Below, in pieces: positions 1 to 9,095 of a stretch of DNA of 21,245 nt. The stretch's first letter is position 1; each line of letters opens with the position of its first letter. Both the position numbers and the translations under genes were made by a program. The notes under the pieces were generated by a model. The model was not told the DNA's origin and searched no databases. It saw only the letters and a program-made list of their open reading frames with translations. The stretch is from CAZVEE01 sp964625525 (GTDB lineage: Bacteria; Pseudomonadota; Alphaproteobacteria; JAJFIK01), in contig CAZVEE010000058.1 in NCBI GenBank assembly GCA_964625525.1, positions 1 through 21,245 on the forward strand, written 5' to 3'.

Positions 1-2103
1 CTGGGGCTCGGCAATCTGGGCGCGCTCGCCTCCAAGCCGGTGATGGAAGGCAAGGCGGTACTGTTCAAACGCTTCGCCGATATCGATTCCATCGACTTGG
101 AAGTGGACGCAGAAGAGGTGGAGGACTTCATCGCCGCCGTGCGCCCGCTCGCACCCAGTTTCGGTGGGGTCAATCTGGAGGATATCAAAGCCCCGGAGTG
201 CTTCGTCATCGAAGACCGCCTGCGCGAGAGCATGGACATTCCGGTCTTTCATGACGATCAGCACGGCACCGCCATCATCTCGGCTGCCGGCATCCTGAAC
301 GCGCTCGACCTGACCGGGCGCAGCATGGAAAACACCACAGTGGTGGTGAACGGCGCGGGCGCGGCCGGTATTGCGGTGCTGGAATTGCTGAAAGCCATGG
401 GCCTGCCCCATGAGAACGCCATCCTGTGCGACTCCAAAGGCGTCATTTATCAGGGTCGCGAAGAGGGCATGAACCAGTGGAAATCCGCCCATGCGGTGGA
501 TACGGACGCACGCAGCATGGAAGACGCCATGACCGGCTGCGATGTGTTTATCGGCCTGTCAGTGAAAGGCGCGGTCACCGCGGACATGGTGCGCTCCATG
601 GCCGATCAGCCGATCATTTTCGCCATGGCCAATCCGGACCCGGAGATTGCCCCCGAAGACGTCGCGCAGATCCGCGACGATGCCATCATGGCCACCGGCC
701 GGTCGGATTATCCGAACCAGGTGAATAATGTGCTGGGCTTTCCCTATATCTTCCGGGGCGCGCTTGATGTGCGGGCGCGGACGATTAACGAGACCATGAA
801 AATCGCCGCCGTGCACGCGCTCGCCCAATTGGCGCGCGAGGACGTGCCCGACGAAGTGGCACGCGCCTATCAGGGCCGCCGCCTCGCCTATGGCAAGGAC
901 TATATCATCCCCGCGCCCTTCGATCCCCGGCTGATCAGCCACGTGCCGCCGGCGGTGGCACGGGCGGCGATGGAGTCGGGTGTCGCACGCCGTCCGATTC
1001 CGGACTTTCGCGACTATCAGAAAGACCTGTCGGCGCGGCTCGACCCCACCGCATCGCTCTTGTCCATGGTGATGGATGACGTGCGCGCCCAGCCCAAACG
1101 CGTGGTGTTCGCCGAAGGCGAGGAAGATGCGGTGATCCGTGCCGCAGCGGCCTTTCAGAATGCAGGCCTGGGGCAGGCGGTGCTGATCGGTCGGGACGAT
1201 GTGGTGATGGCGGCGCGCACGCGCCTGGGCATTGATGAAACCATCGATCTGGAATGCCACAACAATCGTCAGTCCCAGTCCTGTGACCGCTTTGCGGACT
1301 ATCTCTACAAGCGGCTTCAGCGGGAAGGCTATCTGCACCGGGACGTGCACCGCATGGTCAACACCGACCGCAATGTGTTCGGCGCCTCGATGGTGGCGCT
1401 GGGTGAGGCGGACGCCATGGTCACGGGCGTGACCCGGAACTATGCCACGGCGTTCTCCGACATCAGCAAGGTGATTGACCCTATGCGCGGACGCCGGCTC
1501 ATCGGTGTGTCGATCATCTTGTCCCGGGGGCGCATGATCTTTGTGGCCGATACAAGCGTGTGCGAAATGCCGGGGGCAGAGGATCTGGCGGATATCGCCG
1601 AGACGGCCGCAGCCGTGACGCGCCAGTTCGGGCACGAACCGCGCGTCGCGCTGCTCGCCGCCTCGACATTCGGCCACCCGCCCATGGAACGCTCGGTTGC
1701 GGTCAGCGATGCCGTGAAAGTGCTTGATGCGCGGGGCGTGGAATTTGAGTATGAAGGGGAAATGGCGCCGCATGTGGCCTTGGCGCCGCAAGGTCTGGCG
1801 CTTTATCCTTTCGCACGCCTGTCGGGTCCGGCCAATGTGTTGGTGATGCCGGCGGTGCACTCGGCATCCATCAGCACCATGATCGTTCAAGAACTTGGCG
1901 GGTGCACCGTGCTCGGACCGTTCCTAATCGGGCTCGAACGGTCGATCCAGGTGGTGCAGATCGGCGCGACGGTAAACCAGATCCTGCAAATGGCGGCCTT
2001 TGCCGCTTTCGACCTCAATCGTGGGCTGGCGCCGGAGACGCCCACGGCGGAGCGAGGATCCGCCCGCAAAGCGAAGGACGAGGCCCCGCGCGCGCGCCGT
2101 TAA
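1..2103 (+). CDS. maeB: NADP-dependent malic enzyme with C-terminal phosphotransacetylase-like domain (5' truncated)
   Basis: Oxidative decarboxylation of malate to pyruvate with reduction of NADP, a cytoplasmic link between the TCA cycle and pyruvate. The frame is open from the first base, so the 5' end lies outside the window; 700 residues remain of about 760 usual for the family. The malic-enzyme catalytic part is seen as ECFVIEDRL and IPVFHDDQHGTA (about residues 65-90), followed by a Rossmann GAGAAG nucleotide loop near residue 120. From about residue 365 (RVVFAEGEED) to 670 runs a PTA_PTB domain; in this family it is regulatory and not an active phosphotransacetylase. The last 25 residues are a charged Ala/Arg/Lys tail. 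Its TAA stop shares the bases TTAA with the stop of the convergent olsB-like gene. Family identity is secure; cofactor preference is inferred from the MaeB fusion architecture. Confidence 0.95.
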   Translation: MGLGNLGALASKPVMEGKAVLFKRFADIDSIDLEVDAEEVEDFIAAVRPLAPSFGGVNLEDIKAPECFVIEDRLRESMDIPVFHDDQHGTAIISAAGILNALDLTGRSMENTTVVVNGAGAAGIAVLELLKAMGLPHENAILCDSKGVIYQGREEGMNQWKSAHAVDTDARSMEDAMTGCDVFIGLSVKGAVTADMVRSMADQPIIFAMANPDPEIAPEDVAQIRDDAIMATGRSDYPNQVNNVLGFPYIFRGALDVRARTINETMKIAAVHALAQLAREDVPDEVARAYQGRRLAYGKDYIIPAPFDPRLISHVPPAVARAAMESGVARRPIPDFRDYQKDLSARLDPTASLLSMVMDDVRAQPKRVVFAEGEEDAVIRAAAAFQNAGLGQAVLIGRDDVVMAARTRLGIDETIDLECHNNRQSQSCDRFADYLYKRLQREGYLHRDVHRMVNTDRNVFGASMVALGEADAMVTGVTRNYATAFSDISKVIDPMRGRRLIGVSIILSRGRMIFVADTSVCEMPGAEDLADIAETAAAVTRQFGHEPRVALLAASTFGHPPMERSVAVSDAVKVLDARGVEFEYEGEMAPHVALAPQGLALYPFARLSGPANVLVMPAVHSASISTMIVQELGGCTVLGPFLIGLERSIQVVQIGATVNQILQMAAFAAFDLNRGLAPETPTAERGSARKAKDEAPRARR

Positions 2104-2945
2104 GTGTCGGCGGGCAGGTCACGCCCAAAACGATCGAGATAAGTGGCCTTGATTTCGGCCACCGGGAACATGATCAGTACATCGGTCGTGCCGAACTGCT
2201 CGTCGATCACCGCGCCTTCGCCGATATACGCGCCAGCGCGAATATAGCCCTTGATCAAGGGGGGCAAGGCGCGCAGCGCATCGCGCAAATGGATCTCTTC
2301 CGGGGGCAGACGGTTCATCTCTACCCCGATGCCGGGCAAGGGGCTGACCCGCCAACCTTCAGGCGCGCGATATTCGTGGTGCAGGAACGAGAGCGGGATC
2401 GCCAGCGCATCCGGGTCGGTGCCCTCAAACGACGCGCAACCAAACATCACATCCATATTGTGCTTCAGCACATAGGCCAGAATACCGCGCCACAACAATT
2501 CGATGGTGGGCTTGTTGCGATAGTTGCTATGGGTGCAGGATCGGCCCAATTCCAGGAACCGCTTGCCGTCGGTCATCATCGCCTGCAACGGCGTGATGTC
2601 GAATTCAGAGGCGGTGTAAAACCCGTTATGGGCGTCCGCCACTTCCTGGCGCAACAACCGATAGGTACCCACGACCCGCGGCCCCCCGTCCGTGCGCCGC
2701 GGCGGCGCATAGTCAAAGGCCAGCAAGTGATCGCAGATCTGGTCAAAGGCGTCGTAGTCGCGGCGCAGGCGCGCCATATCCGCGTCGCGGGGCTGCGCGG
2801 ACATTTCCTCGTAAAAGACTTCGTAGCGCAACTGCTGGGAGGCGATGATGTCCGCCGGGTCGCGGGACACCCGCACCTCAAGCGTGCCGTGACTCGCCAG
2901 CACGCCGCCATCATCCTGCCCGCCGGTCGTGGCCGTGGTGTCCAA
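2100..2945 (-). CDS. olsB: OlsB-type N-acyltransferase (GNAT/'hemolysin-like' family)
   Basis: Probably transfers a 3-hydroxyacyl chain from acyl-ACP to ornithine, the first step of ornithine-lipid synthesis at the inner membrane. The 281-residue protein has the family signature: LRYEVFYEEM near residue 40, DYDAFDQICDHLLAFD near 65-80, VVGTYRLLR near 90, the FLELGRSCTHSNYR block near 130 and FGCASFEGTD near 165. The C-terminal 70 residues (LPPLIKGYIRAGAYIGEGAV...) are also typical. The first start is a TTG with a weak upstream GGGG; a GTG at 2903 with AGGA before it is an alternative that removes 14 low-conservation residues. It is the last gene of the minus-strand block and overlaps the maeB stop by 4 bases. 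It could be a related lysophospholipid or glycine-lipid acyltransferase; the superfamily is certain, the substrate is inferred. Confidence 0.82.
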   Translation of the reverse strand: MDTTATTGGQDDGGVLASHGTLEVRVSRDPADIIASQQLRYEVFYEEMSAQPRDADMARLRRDYDAFDQICDHLLAFDYAPPRRTDGGPRVVGTYRLLRQEVADAHNGFYTASEFDITPLQAMMTDGKRFLELGRSCTHSNYRNKPTIELLWRGILAYVLKHNMDVMFGCASFEGTDPDALAIPLSFLHHEYRAPEGWRVSPLPGIGVEMNRLPPEEIHLRDALRALPPLIKGYIRAGAYIGEGAVIDEQFGTTDVLIMFPVAEIKATYLDRFGRDLPADT

Positions 2946-2959
2946 TCGCCAATCCCCGT

Positions 2960-3157
2960 TTATCGGCCCGCCACCCTTTTCAGATCCGCCTCATGTCCGG
3001 CCTGAAAGAGTAAAGCGAGCGCAGCCCCGGGCGCAAACCACCCGCCAGGCTCCACAAAACGCCAAGGCCCTTGCAACCCCGCTAACGCGGCCGGGCTCGT
3101 GAGAGACGCGTAGTATGCCCCAGATAAGCGACCAAGTGCTTGCAAGAAATTCAGCAT
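2960..3157 (-). CDS. possible small hypothetical protein (65 aa)
   Basis: I do not recognise this protein. A frame of 99 codons runs from a TTG at 3259 to a TAA at 2960; the best supported start is the internal ATG at 3157, preceded by GAGGTG at a 6-base spacing. The 65-residue product begins MLNFLQALGRL, contains GPWRFVEPGGWFAPG and a hydrophobic GAALALLF run, and ends in a basic tail. It lies 14 bases upstream of the olsB-like start and in the same direction, which fits an operon. Against it, third codon positions look clearly less GC-rich than in neighbouring genes. If it is not a gene, 2946-3269 is an empty intergenic stretch. Confidence 0.4.
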   Translation of the reverse strand: MLNFLQALGRLSGAYYASLTSPAALAGLQGPWRFVEPGGWFAPGAALALLFQAGHEADLKRVAGR

Positions 3158-3269
3158 TTCGGACACCTCGCCGATGCGCCCCGACGGCCACGCAAGTATG
3201 AACGCCGTATGACCGCTCACAACGCAACACTCTTGCGCCGATAACGGGGGTTTGAGCAAACCTGCCGCG

Positions 3270-5510
3270 TTAAACGCCAGCGACGCGGCTGGGCATGCGG
3301 GGGCGAGTCCATTTCTCCACCGCAGCGTAAAGCGCGTCTGGTGTCATGGGTTTGGTGAGAAAGTCATTCATGCCGGCACCCAGACACCGAGCGCGATCCT
3401 CAGCCATGGCATTGGCGGTGAGCGCAATCACCGGCAGCGCGCTCCAGGCCGGCTCGGCGCGCAGACGGCGCGTGGCTTCCAGACCATCCATATCCGGCAT
3501 GTGCACATCCATAAGCACCAGATCGTAAGACTGGCGCGCGAGCGCCTCCAATACCGCCGCGCCGTTCTCGGCCGTGTCCACGGCATGGCCCACCCGCTTC
3601 AAAAGCGACACCGCGAGAATGGCATTGATCTGATTGTCCTCTGCCAGAAGGATGCGCAGGCCTGATTGGGCGGCCTCGTCTGGCACGGGTTCGGGCTCGG
3701 GCGAGGCCACCACGGCGACGGTCTGGCGGCGCAGTTCGAGGGCCCCCATGGGCGCATCTATCAGTGAGCGGATGATATCCGCTCGCCGCGCCGGTGTGAC
3801 GAGGAAACCGTCATAGCCCTGATCGTTGAGACCGCCAATTTCGGCCCGCTGATCGGGCGTAAGCAGGCGCACAAAGCGCGCATCGGCAAAGTCCGGTTGC
3901 GCCCTCATTTGCGCCGGGTCGGGCAAATCGGCCCCGGCCTCGGTGAGCACGGCGGTAAAGGCCGGCCCGCTGGGCAAGGTATCAAGACGCCCGGCCCACG
4001 CGATCGCATCACCGCGATCCATACGGATCTGGCGCAGCAGCGCCTCACGGGTGATGGTACAGGCCGAGGCGATCAGCACGCGCTGGCCCTGGAGCGTGGC
4101 GCGCGATGCCGCTGGCGCGCCGGTGGACGCCAGCGCCGCGGTGAACCAGAAGATACTGCCCCGGCCTACACTGCTCGCCACTCCGATACGCCCGTCCATA
4201 GCCTCGACAATGCGCTTGGAAATGGCCAAGCCAAGCCCAGTACCGCCGAATTTGCGGGCATGCGAATTATCGGCTTGGGCAAAGAGATCGAAAATGCGTT
4301 CACGCGCGTCTTCCGGTACGCCAATACCGGTGTCTTCCACTTCGACGCAGACATGACCTTTCGTGTCCGGATCACATTTAAGGCGGATGATCACGCCGCC
4401 CGACTGAGTGAACTTGACCGCATTGCCCGCAAGATTGAGTAAGACCTGACGCAGCCGCGCCTCGTCACCCGTGACCAGAGCCGGCACATCCGGGGCGATC
4501 AATGTGGCGATGGCGATGCCCTTGATATGGGCGCGCGGCGCCAACAGTTCGGCCACCGCCTCGACGGTTTGCACCGGATCGAAAGGCGCGAGCTCCAGGT
4601 CCACCGCGCCGGTTTCGATCTTGGAATAATCGAGAATGTCGTTGATCAAACTTAGAAGCGCCTCGCCTGATTCCTGGACCATTTCCGCGTAATGGCGCTG
4701 GCTCGGCGTCAGCGGGCCAGAGAGCAACAGGCCAGTCATGCCAAGAATGCCATTCATCGGCGTGCGGATTTCGTGGCTCATGGTGGCCAGGAACAGGGAT
4801 TTTGAACGGCTCGCCGCCTCCGCCAAGTCGCGGGCATGGAGCAGCGCTTCCTCTGTTTCCTTCCGGTCAGTGATATCGCGGCCAACGCTTTGGATTTCCA
4901 AGAGCCGCCCGCTGGGGTCGCGCACGGGAAAGTCCTCCCAGGCGAACCAGCGCCAGCCATCGACCGTCTCCACCCGCTGGTCATAGCGCACCCGCAACGG
5001 CCCCGCGCCGCCACCGCCAAGCCGCCCTAGAATGGCCCCCGGATTATCTGGGTGCACGGGCGGGTGAAAGGCCGTGCCGATCACTTCATCGCGTTTGCAG
5101 CCAAAGGTGGCGCAGAACACGTCGTTGACAAAACTCAAGCGCCCGTCGGGATATTTGCGCAACAACACATCGCCATGCCCGTCCACAAGGCCCCGATAGC
5201 GCGCCTCGGAGCGGCGCAGCTCCGCATTGGCCATGCTCAGCGCACTGTTGGCGCGGGCCAGATCACCACGCGCGCTTTCCAGCTCCACCGCTTGGCGGCG
5301 CAGCGATCGCAATTGCTCGCGCCCATCCGCAAAGGCCCACACCGCCAGCGCCAGAGCCGCAGCCGTCGCCACGCCGACCACTTTCACATCCAGCTCGGAC
5401 AAGGAATGACCCGGCCACTGGCCAACCCAGCCCAACCCAAAGGCGGCCAAGGTCGCCACCACCAGCAAAAACAGCAGGAACAGCACCGGCCTCATGATCC
5501 GCACCAGCAC
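3270..5510 (-). CDS. membrane-bound hybrid sensor histidine kinase (2 TM, PAS, HisKA, HATPase, pseudo-receiver, receiver)
   Basis: Hybrid two-component kinase of 746 residues in the inner membrane. Two hydrophobic segments (about 8-28 and 42-61) enclose a loop of only about 13 residues, so a large periplasmic sensor is absent. A coiled coil (62-105) leads to a PAS domain (about 105-218). The HisKA box SHEIRTPMNG gives His246; the ATPase has the N box at Asn363, DTGIG at 393-397 and GGTGLGL at 422-428. Residues 476-587 resemble a receiver without the acceptor Asp. The C-terminal receiver (617-735) has EDN at 624-626, acceptor Asp668, Thr698 and Lys720. The first start is a GTG; the ATG at 5495 removes only five residues and is equally possible. 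It lies 98 bases downstream of the yifB-like gene. There is no adjacent separate response regulator or Hpt protein, so output partners are unknown. Confidence 0.92.
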   Translation of the reverse strand: MLVRIMRPVLFLLFLLVVATLAAFGLGWVGQWPGHSLSELDVKVVGVATAAALALAVWAFADGREQLRSLRRQAVELESARGDLARANSALSMANAELRRSEARYRGLVDGHGDVLLRKYPDGRLSFVNDVFCATFGCKRDEVIGTAFHPPVHPDNPGAILGRLGGGGAGPLRVRYDQRVETVDGWRWFAWEDFPVRDPSGRLLEIQSVGRDITDRKETEEALLHARDLAEAASRSKSLFLATMSHEIRTPMNGILGMTGLLLSGPLTPSQRHYAEMVQESGEALLSLINDILDYSKIETGAVDLELAPFDPVQTVEAVAELLAPRAHIKGIAIATLIAPDVPALVTGDEARLRQVLLNLAGNAVKFTQSGGVIIRLKCDPDTKGHVCVEVEDTGIGVPEDARERIFDLFAQADNSHARKFGGTGLGLAISKRIVEAMDGRIGVASSVGRGSIFWFTAALASTGAPAASRATLQGQRVLIASACTITREALLRQIRMDRGDAIAWAGRLDTLPSGPAFTAVLTEAGADLPDPAQMRAQPDFADARFVRLLTPDQRAEIGGLNDQGYDGFLVTPARRADIIRSLIDAPMGALELRRQTVAVVASPEPEPVPDEAAQSGLRILLAEDNQINAILAVSLLKRVGHAVDTAENGAAVLEALARQSYDLVLMDVHMPDMDGLEATRRLRAEPAWSALPVIALTANAMAEDRARCLGAGMNDFLTKPMTPDALYAAVEKWTRPRMPSRVAGV

Positions 5511-5589
5511 ACAGTTACCGAATCGTTCATCAGGCTGTTCTGGGTAAGAATCAGGGCCATCCTATGGCAAGGATACGGATGATCCCCAT

Positions 5590-5608
5590 GCGTCTCATTA
5601 TGGGACGC
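5590..5608 (-). terminator. short inverted repeat directly after the yifB-like stop
   Basis: GCGTC (5590-5594) and GACGC (5604-5608) flank a 9-base loop immediately after the TGA stop of the yifB-like gene. No T tract follows on the minus strand, so it is at most a weak or factor-assisted terminator, or an mRNA-stabilising hairpin between that gene and the kinase gene. Confidence 0.25.
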
Positions 5609-7129
5609 TCATGCGGCCAGGCGCAAGCGCCGGAAACTCAGGGCTTCGGCCACATGGGTGCGGCGCACACCGTCGGCGCCTTCCAGATCCGCCAGCGTTC
5701 GAGCAACTTTCAGGACACGGTGATAGCCACGCGCGGTCAGACGCATGGCCTCGGCCGCATCGGTCAGGAGCTTGCGCCCGGCACTGTCCGGCTCGGCAAT
5801 GCGGTCCAGAAGCTCCCCTTCGGCCTCGGCATTGGTGCGCAAGGCCTTGCCCAGGCGGGCAAAGCGATCCGTTTGCACGGCCCGCGCGGCGGCCACGCGG
5901 GCGGCCACGGCGGCGGTGTTCTCACGCGGCGGCGGCAGGGCCAGATCAGCGGCCTTTACGGCCGGGACTTCTACATGGAGATCGATGCGATCAAGCAAGG
6001 GACCGGACAGCTTGGCCTGATAATCAAGGGCGCATTTGGGCGCCCGGGAACACGCCTGCACCGGATCACCCAAATGGCCGCAGCGGCAGGGATTCATGGC
6101 GGCGACCAACTGCACCCGCGCTGGATAGCGCACATGGGCATTGGCGCGGGCAACCACCGCTTCGCCGGTCTCCAACGGTTGACGCAGGGAATCGAGGACC
6201 TGACGCGAGAATTCCGGTAATTCGTCTAGAAACAAAACACCGAGATGGGCGAGGGTGACTTCACCGGGTTTGGCTTGGCGGCCACCCCCCACAAGGGCGG
6301 CCATACTGGCGGAATGATGGGGGGCACGGAAAGGCCGCGTCCGGCTCATCACGCCGCCGTCCGAGCCTCCGGCAACCGACGCGATCAGGCTCACGTCCAG
6401 CGCTTCTTCAGGGCTCAAAGGCGGCAACAGGCCCGGCAGGCGCGCAGCCAGCATGCTCTTGCCTGAACCGGGCGGACCGCTCATGAGCAGATTGTGCCCG
6501 CCAGCCGCGGCGATTTCGAGCGCCCGTTTGGCGGTCTCCTGGCCTTTGATGTCGCGCAAATCCGGCCCCTCGCGCGGTTCGGGTGCGGGGCCCGGCTCCG
6601 GCGGGCTGAGCACTTGCGCGCCCTTAAAGTGATTGACGAGGGATAAGAGGCTCGCCGGCGCGAGCACCTCGATACGCCCGGCCCAGGCCGCCTCCGCGCC
6701 ACAGGCCGCCGGACAGATCAAACCGCAGTCTTGTGCCGATGCCGCAAGCGCCGCCGGCAAGGCGCCGGTCACCGGCAAGACCGCCCCATCCAGCGCCAAC
6801 TCGCCCAGCGCCACATAGCCCACCAATTCATCCCGGGGCAGAACATCCATGGCAGCGAGCAGGCCGAGCGCAATGGGCAGATCGTAATGGCTGCCTTCTT
6901 TGGGCAGATCCGCCGGCGCCAAATTGACCGTAATGCGTTTGGGCGGCAACGCCAGACCCATGGCGCCGAGGGCGGCGCGCACCCGCTCCCGGCTCTCGCC
7001 CACCGCCTTGTCCGGCAGACCCACCACTTGAAACGCAGGCAGGCCAGAGGCCATGTGGACTTGCACGTCCACGGCCTTGGCCTCGACGCCGACAAAAGCG
7101 ACCGTATGCACCCGCGCGATAGTTGTCAT
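5609..7129 (-). CDS. comM: YifB/ComM-family Mg-chelatase-like AAA+ ATPase
   Basis: AAA+ ATPase of the YifB family. Its best-studied member, ComM, is a hexameric branch-migration helicase that helps integrate DNA during natural transformation; a role in DNA recombination here is inferred. The 506 residues start with the typical family N-terminus (ARVHTVAFVGVEA) and a Lon-like ChlI fold (1-165). The ATPase has Walker A GPPGSGKS at 218-225, the FRAPHHSAS block at 267-275 and Walker B VLFLDE at 298-303. MNPCRCG with Cys348, Cys350, Cys360 and Cys366 is a candidate metal-binding set. The C-terminal lid carries RGYHRVLKVARTLADL, ending in SFRR. The ATG start has no strong Shine-Dalgarno. It follows gshB by 57 bases on the same strand. 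No competence genes lie in the window. Confidence 0.93.
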   Translation of the reverse strand: MTTIARVHTVAFVGVEAKAVDVQVHMASGLPAFQVVGLPDKAVGESRERVRAALGAMGLALPPKRITVNLAPADLPKEGSHYDLPIALGLLAAMDVLPRDELVGYVALGELALDGAVLPVTGALPAALAASAQDCGLICPAACGAEAAWAGRIEVLAPASLLSLVNHFKGAQVLSPPEPGPAPEPREGPDLRDIKGQETAKRALEIAAAGGHNLLMSGPPGSGKSMLAARLPGLLPPLSPEEALDVSLIASVAGGSDGGVMSRTRPFRAPHHSASMAALVGGGRQAKPGEVTLAHLGVLFLDELPEFSRQVLDSLRQPLETGEAVVARANAHVRYPARVQLVAAMNPCRCGHLGDPVQACSRAPKCALDYQAKLSGPLLDRIDLHVEVPAVKAADLALPPPRENTAAVAARVAAARAVQTDRFARLGKALRTNAEAEGELLDRIAEPDSAGRKLLTDAAEAMRLTARGYHRVLKVARTLADLEGADGVRRTHVAEALSFRRLRLAA

Positions 7130-7186
7130 GGCCTATGCTTAGCCCATGGCGCGGGATGGCGCCACCACGGCGGGTGCAACCACGGT

Positions 7187-8140
7187 TCATGCGCCCGCTT
7201 TTCTGGCCTCGATGGCATCCCAAATGCGACCGGCGGCATTGGTACCGTCAAAGCGCTGCAATTCGCGCAGGCCCGTGGGCGAGGTCACATTGATCTCAGT
7301 CAAATAGCGCCCGATGATATCGATCCCGACAAAGATCAGCCCACGATCTTTCAGAGCTGGACCAATGGTGGCGCAGATCTCGCGATCCCGGTCGCTCAAC
7401 TCGACCTTCTCCGCGCGTCCGCCCACATGCATGTTGGAGCGGCTTTCCCCTTGCGCCGGCACCCGATTGATGGCGCCCACCGGCTCGCCGTCTACCAGGA
7501 TGACGCGCTTGTCGCCCTGGCGCACTTCCGGCAAATAGGCCTGCGCGATCATCGGCTCCCGATAAAACTGCGTGAACAGTTCAACGATCGAGTTCAGATT
7601 CTCATCATCCGGACGCACACGGAATACACCCGCCCCGCCATTCCCGTAGAGCGGCTTCACGATGATATCCTGATGCTCCGCGCGGAATGCCCGAATATCG
7701 TCGGCATTGCTAGCGATCAAGGTGGGGGGCATCACCCCATCGAAATGGGTGACGAAGAGTTTCTCGGGTGCATTGCGCACATGGGCCGGATCATTCACGA
7801 CCAAGGTGTGCGGATGAACATGCTCCAGAATATGCGTGGCAGTGATGTAGCTCATGTCGAAGGGCGGATCCTGGCGCATGAGCACCACATCCATCTCCGC
7901 CAGATTGGTGAGCCGCGCTGTGTCCGCCTCAAAATGGCGGCCGGCGTCATCGGCGAGCCGCAGGGGTTTCAGCCAGGCCCGGACGACCCCATCCGCAAGG
8001 CTCAGATCCCGAGGCAGATAATAGTGCAGTGTGTGACCCCGCGCCTGCGCCTCCAGGCCCAGGGCAAAAGTGGAATCGCCTTTGATATCGATGGCCTCGA
8101 TGGGATCCATCTGAATGGCAATGGCAAGAGAGTGGCTCAT
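7187..8140 (-). CDS. gshB: glutathione synthetase
   Basis: ATP-dependent ligation of gamma-glutamylcysteine and glycine to glutathione in the cytoplasm. I chose the ATG at 8140 because AAGGAG lies 5 bases upstream; the longer frame (to 8170) adds ten residues without family support. The 317-residue product has the GshB N-terminal domain (AIQMDPIEAIDIKGDSTF), MRQDPPFD at 88-95, the DPAHVRNAPEK block at 117-127, the ATP-grasp loop VKPLYGNGGAG at 161-171, and the metal and substrate block EINVTSPTG at 282-290. Length matches the bacterial family. It sits between the SirB1-like gene (40 bases upstream) and the comM-like gene, an association common in alphaproteobacteria. gshA is not in the window. 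High confidence. Confidence 0.97.
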   Translation of the reverse strand: MSHSLAIAIQMDPIEAIDIKGDSTFALGLEAQARGHTLHYYLPRDLSLADGVVRAWLKPLRLADDAGRHFEADTARLTNLAEMDVVLMRQDPPFDMSYITATHILEHVHPHTLVVNDPAHVRNAPEKLFVTHFDGVMPPTLIASNADDIRAFRAEHQDIIVKPLYGNGGAGVFRVRPDDENLNSIVELFTQFYREPMIAQAYLPEVRQGDKRVILVDGEPVGAINRVPAQGESRSNMHVGGRAEKVELSDRDREICATIGPALKDRGLIFVGIDIIGRYLTEINVTSPTGLRELQRFDGTNAAGRIWDAIEARKAGA

Positions 8141-8180
8141 GGGGGCTCCTTCCCGGAACGGACCGGTCAATCCGCCCTTG

Positions 8181-9026
8181 TTAGTTAAGCTGGCGCTTTA
8201 CCGTATCAAGCAGTCCCTCGGCCTTGCGGCGGAAGGCATCGTCAGGCGCGCGGCGCACCGCCTCCACCAGAGACTGCAACGCCAGGATCAGATGGCCCAC
8301 CTGGGCATTGAGGGCTGCGAAATCATAGAGCAGCAGCGGCTGGCCCGGCGCGATCATCACCAGACGCTCAGCCACCTCCAGAGCGCGGGCATTGTCCTTG
8401 GCCTTCACCGCACGCTGCTTGATATTACTCAGCAAGCGGATCAAAATAGCCCGATTGGACATGAACCCCAGATCACAGGCGCGCCGCGGCGGCGCTTCGC
8501 CCTGAAGGCGTTGTAGAAAGCCCTGGATCTCATGCTCGCCCAAAATGCGTCCGCTCTGGAACGGGTCGATCACAGCCATGTCCGGACCATCGCCGACCGA
8601 CACGAGAAAATGCCCCGGATAGTTGAGCCCGTTGACGGCCCATCCCTGGGCCTGGCCCGCATGCAGATAAAGAATGCCCAGAGTCACGGGCAGACCGCGG
8701 CGCCGATCAATCACCGAGAGCAGGTTAGCATTGTACGGATCATCGAAAGTGATCTGGTCGCCGTCATAACCATAAAGATCGGCCAGCACCTGAGACAGGA
8801 CCTGCGCGCGGGCCTGCGGGGTATCGGCCGCCTCGCCGCCATCGGCCACATCGCGGGCCAGATCGCTCAGATGTCGGCGATAGGGCGCAAGATCCGCACC
8901 CGCACGATCAAGCGCCCCGAGGAGCAGGGCGGTATCGCCGAGCGTCACCGCCTCGTCGGGCGCCTGGCCAGTGGCGCGCAGCAGGTTCAGAATGTCCTGG
9001 CCAGGGGAGGTTTCGGACGATTGCAT
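8181..9026 (-). CDS. SirB1-family transglutaminase-like/TPR protein
   Basis: Protein of the SirB1 (COG2912) family, predicted cytoplasmic, with no firmly established biochemical role. The core shows DPYNANLLSVIDRRRGLPVTLG, LNYPGHFLVSV and IDPFQSGRIL, the hallmark family blocks in order, with the His of PGHFL and the Asp of IDPF at the transglutaminase-fold positions. I see no obvious nucleophilic Cys in the expected place, so protease or transglutaminase activity should not be assumed. The C-terminal 90 residues (SNRAILIRLLSNIKQRA, then paired helices) are TPR-like. The ATG at 9026 gives 281 residues, near the family length; a GTG at 9074 would add 16 residues, and neither has a Shine-Dalgarno. 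It lies between yraN and gshB on the same strand, probably cotranscribed. Confidence 0.85.
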   Translation of the reverse strand: MQSSETSPGQDILNLLRATGQAPDEAVTLGDTALLLGALDRAGADLAPYRRHLSDLARDVADGGEAADTPQARAQVLSQVLADLYGYDGDQITFDDPYNANLLSVIDRRRGLPVTLGILYLHAGQAQGWAVNGLNYPGHFLVSVGDGPDMAVIDPFQSGRILGEHEIQGFLQRLQGEAPPRRACDLGFMSNRAILIRLLSNIKQRAVKAKDNARALEVAERLVMIAPGQPLLLYDFAALNAQVGHLILALQSLVEAVRRAPDDAFRRKAEGLLDTVKRQLN

Positions 9027-9095
9027 CAGGAGGTCTCTATCAAGAACGGATGGTGCGAGCGTGGATCGCCACACAACGCGAAAGCCGGGAGGAGG

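Noticed and set aside
559..1890. 443-codon open frame antisense to maeB
   Set aside because: His/Arg-rich composition without family motifs, fully covered by the malic enzyme coding strand; a typical shadow in GC-rich DNA.
1902..3005. 367-codon plus-strand frame over the maeB end and olsB-like gene
   Set aside because: Runs across two recognised genes, no motif, and composition typical of antisense frames.
6731..8188. 485-codon plus-strand frame opposite the comM-like gene and gshB
   Set aside because: Spans two recognisable genes and their gap; His/Gln/Arg-rich with no recognisable domain.
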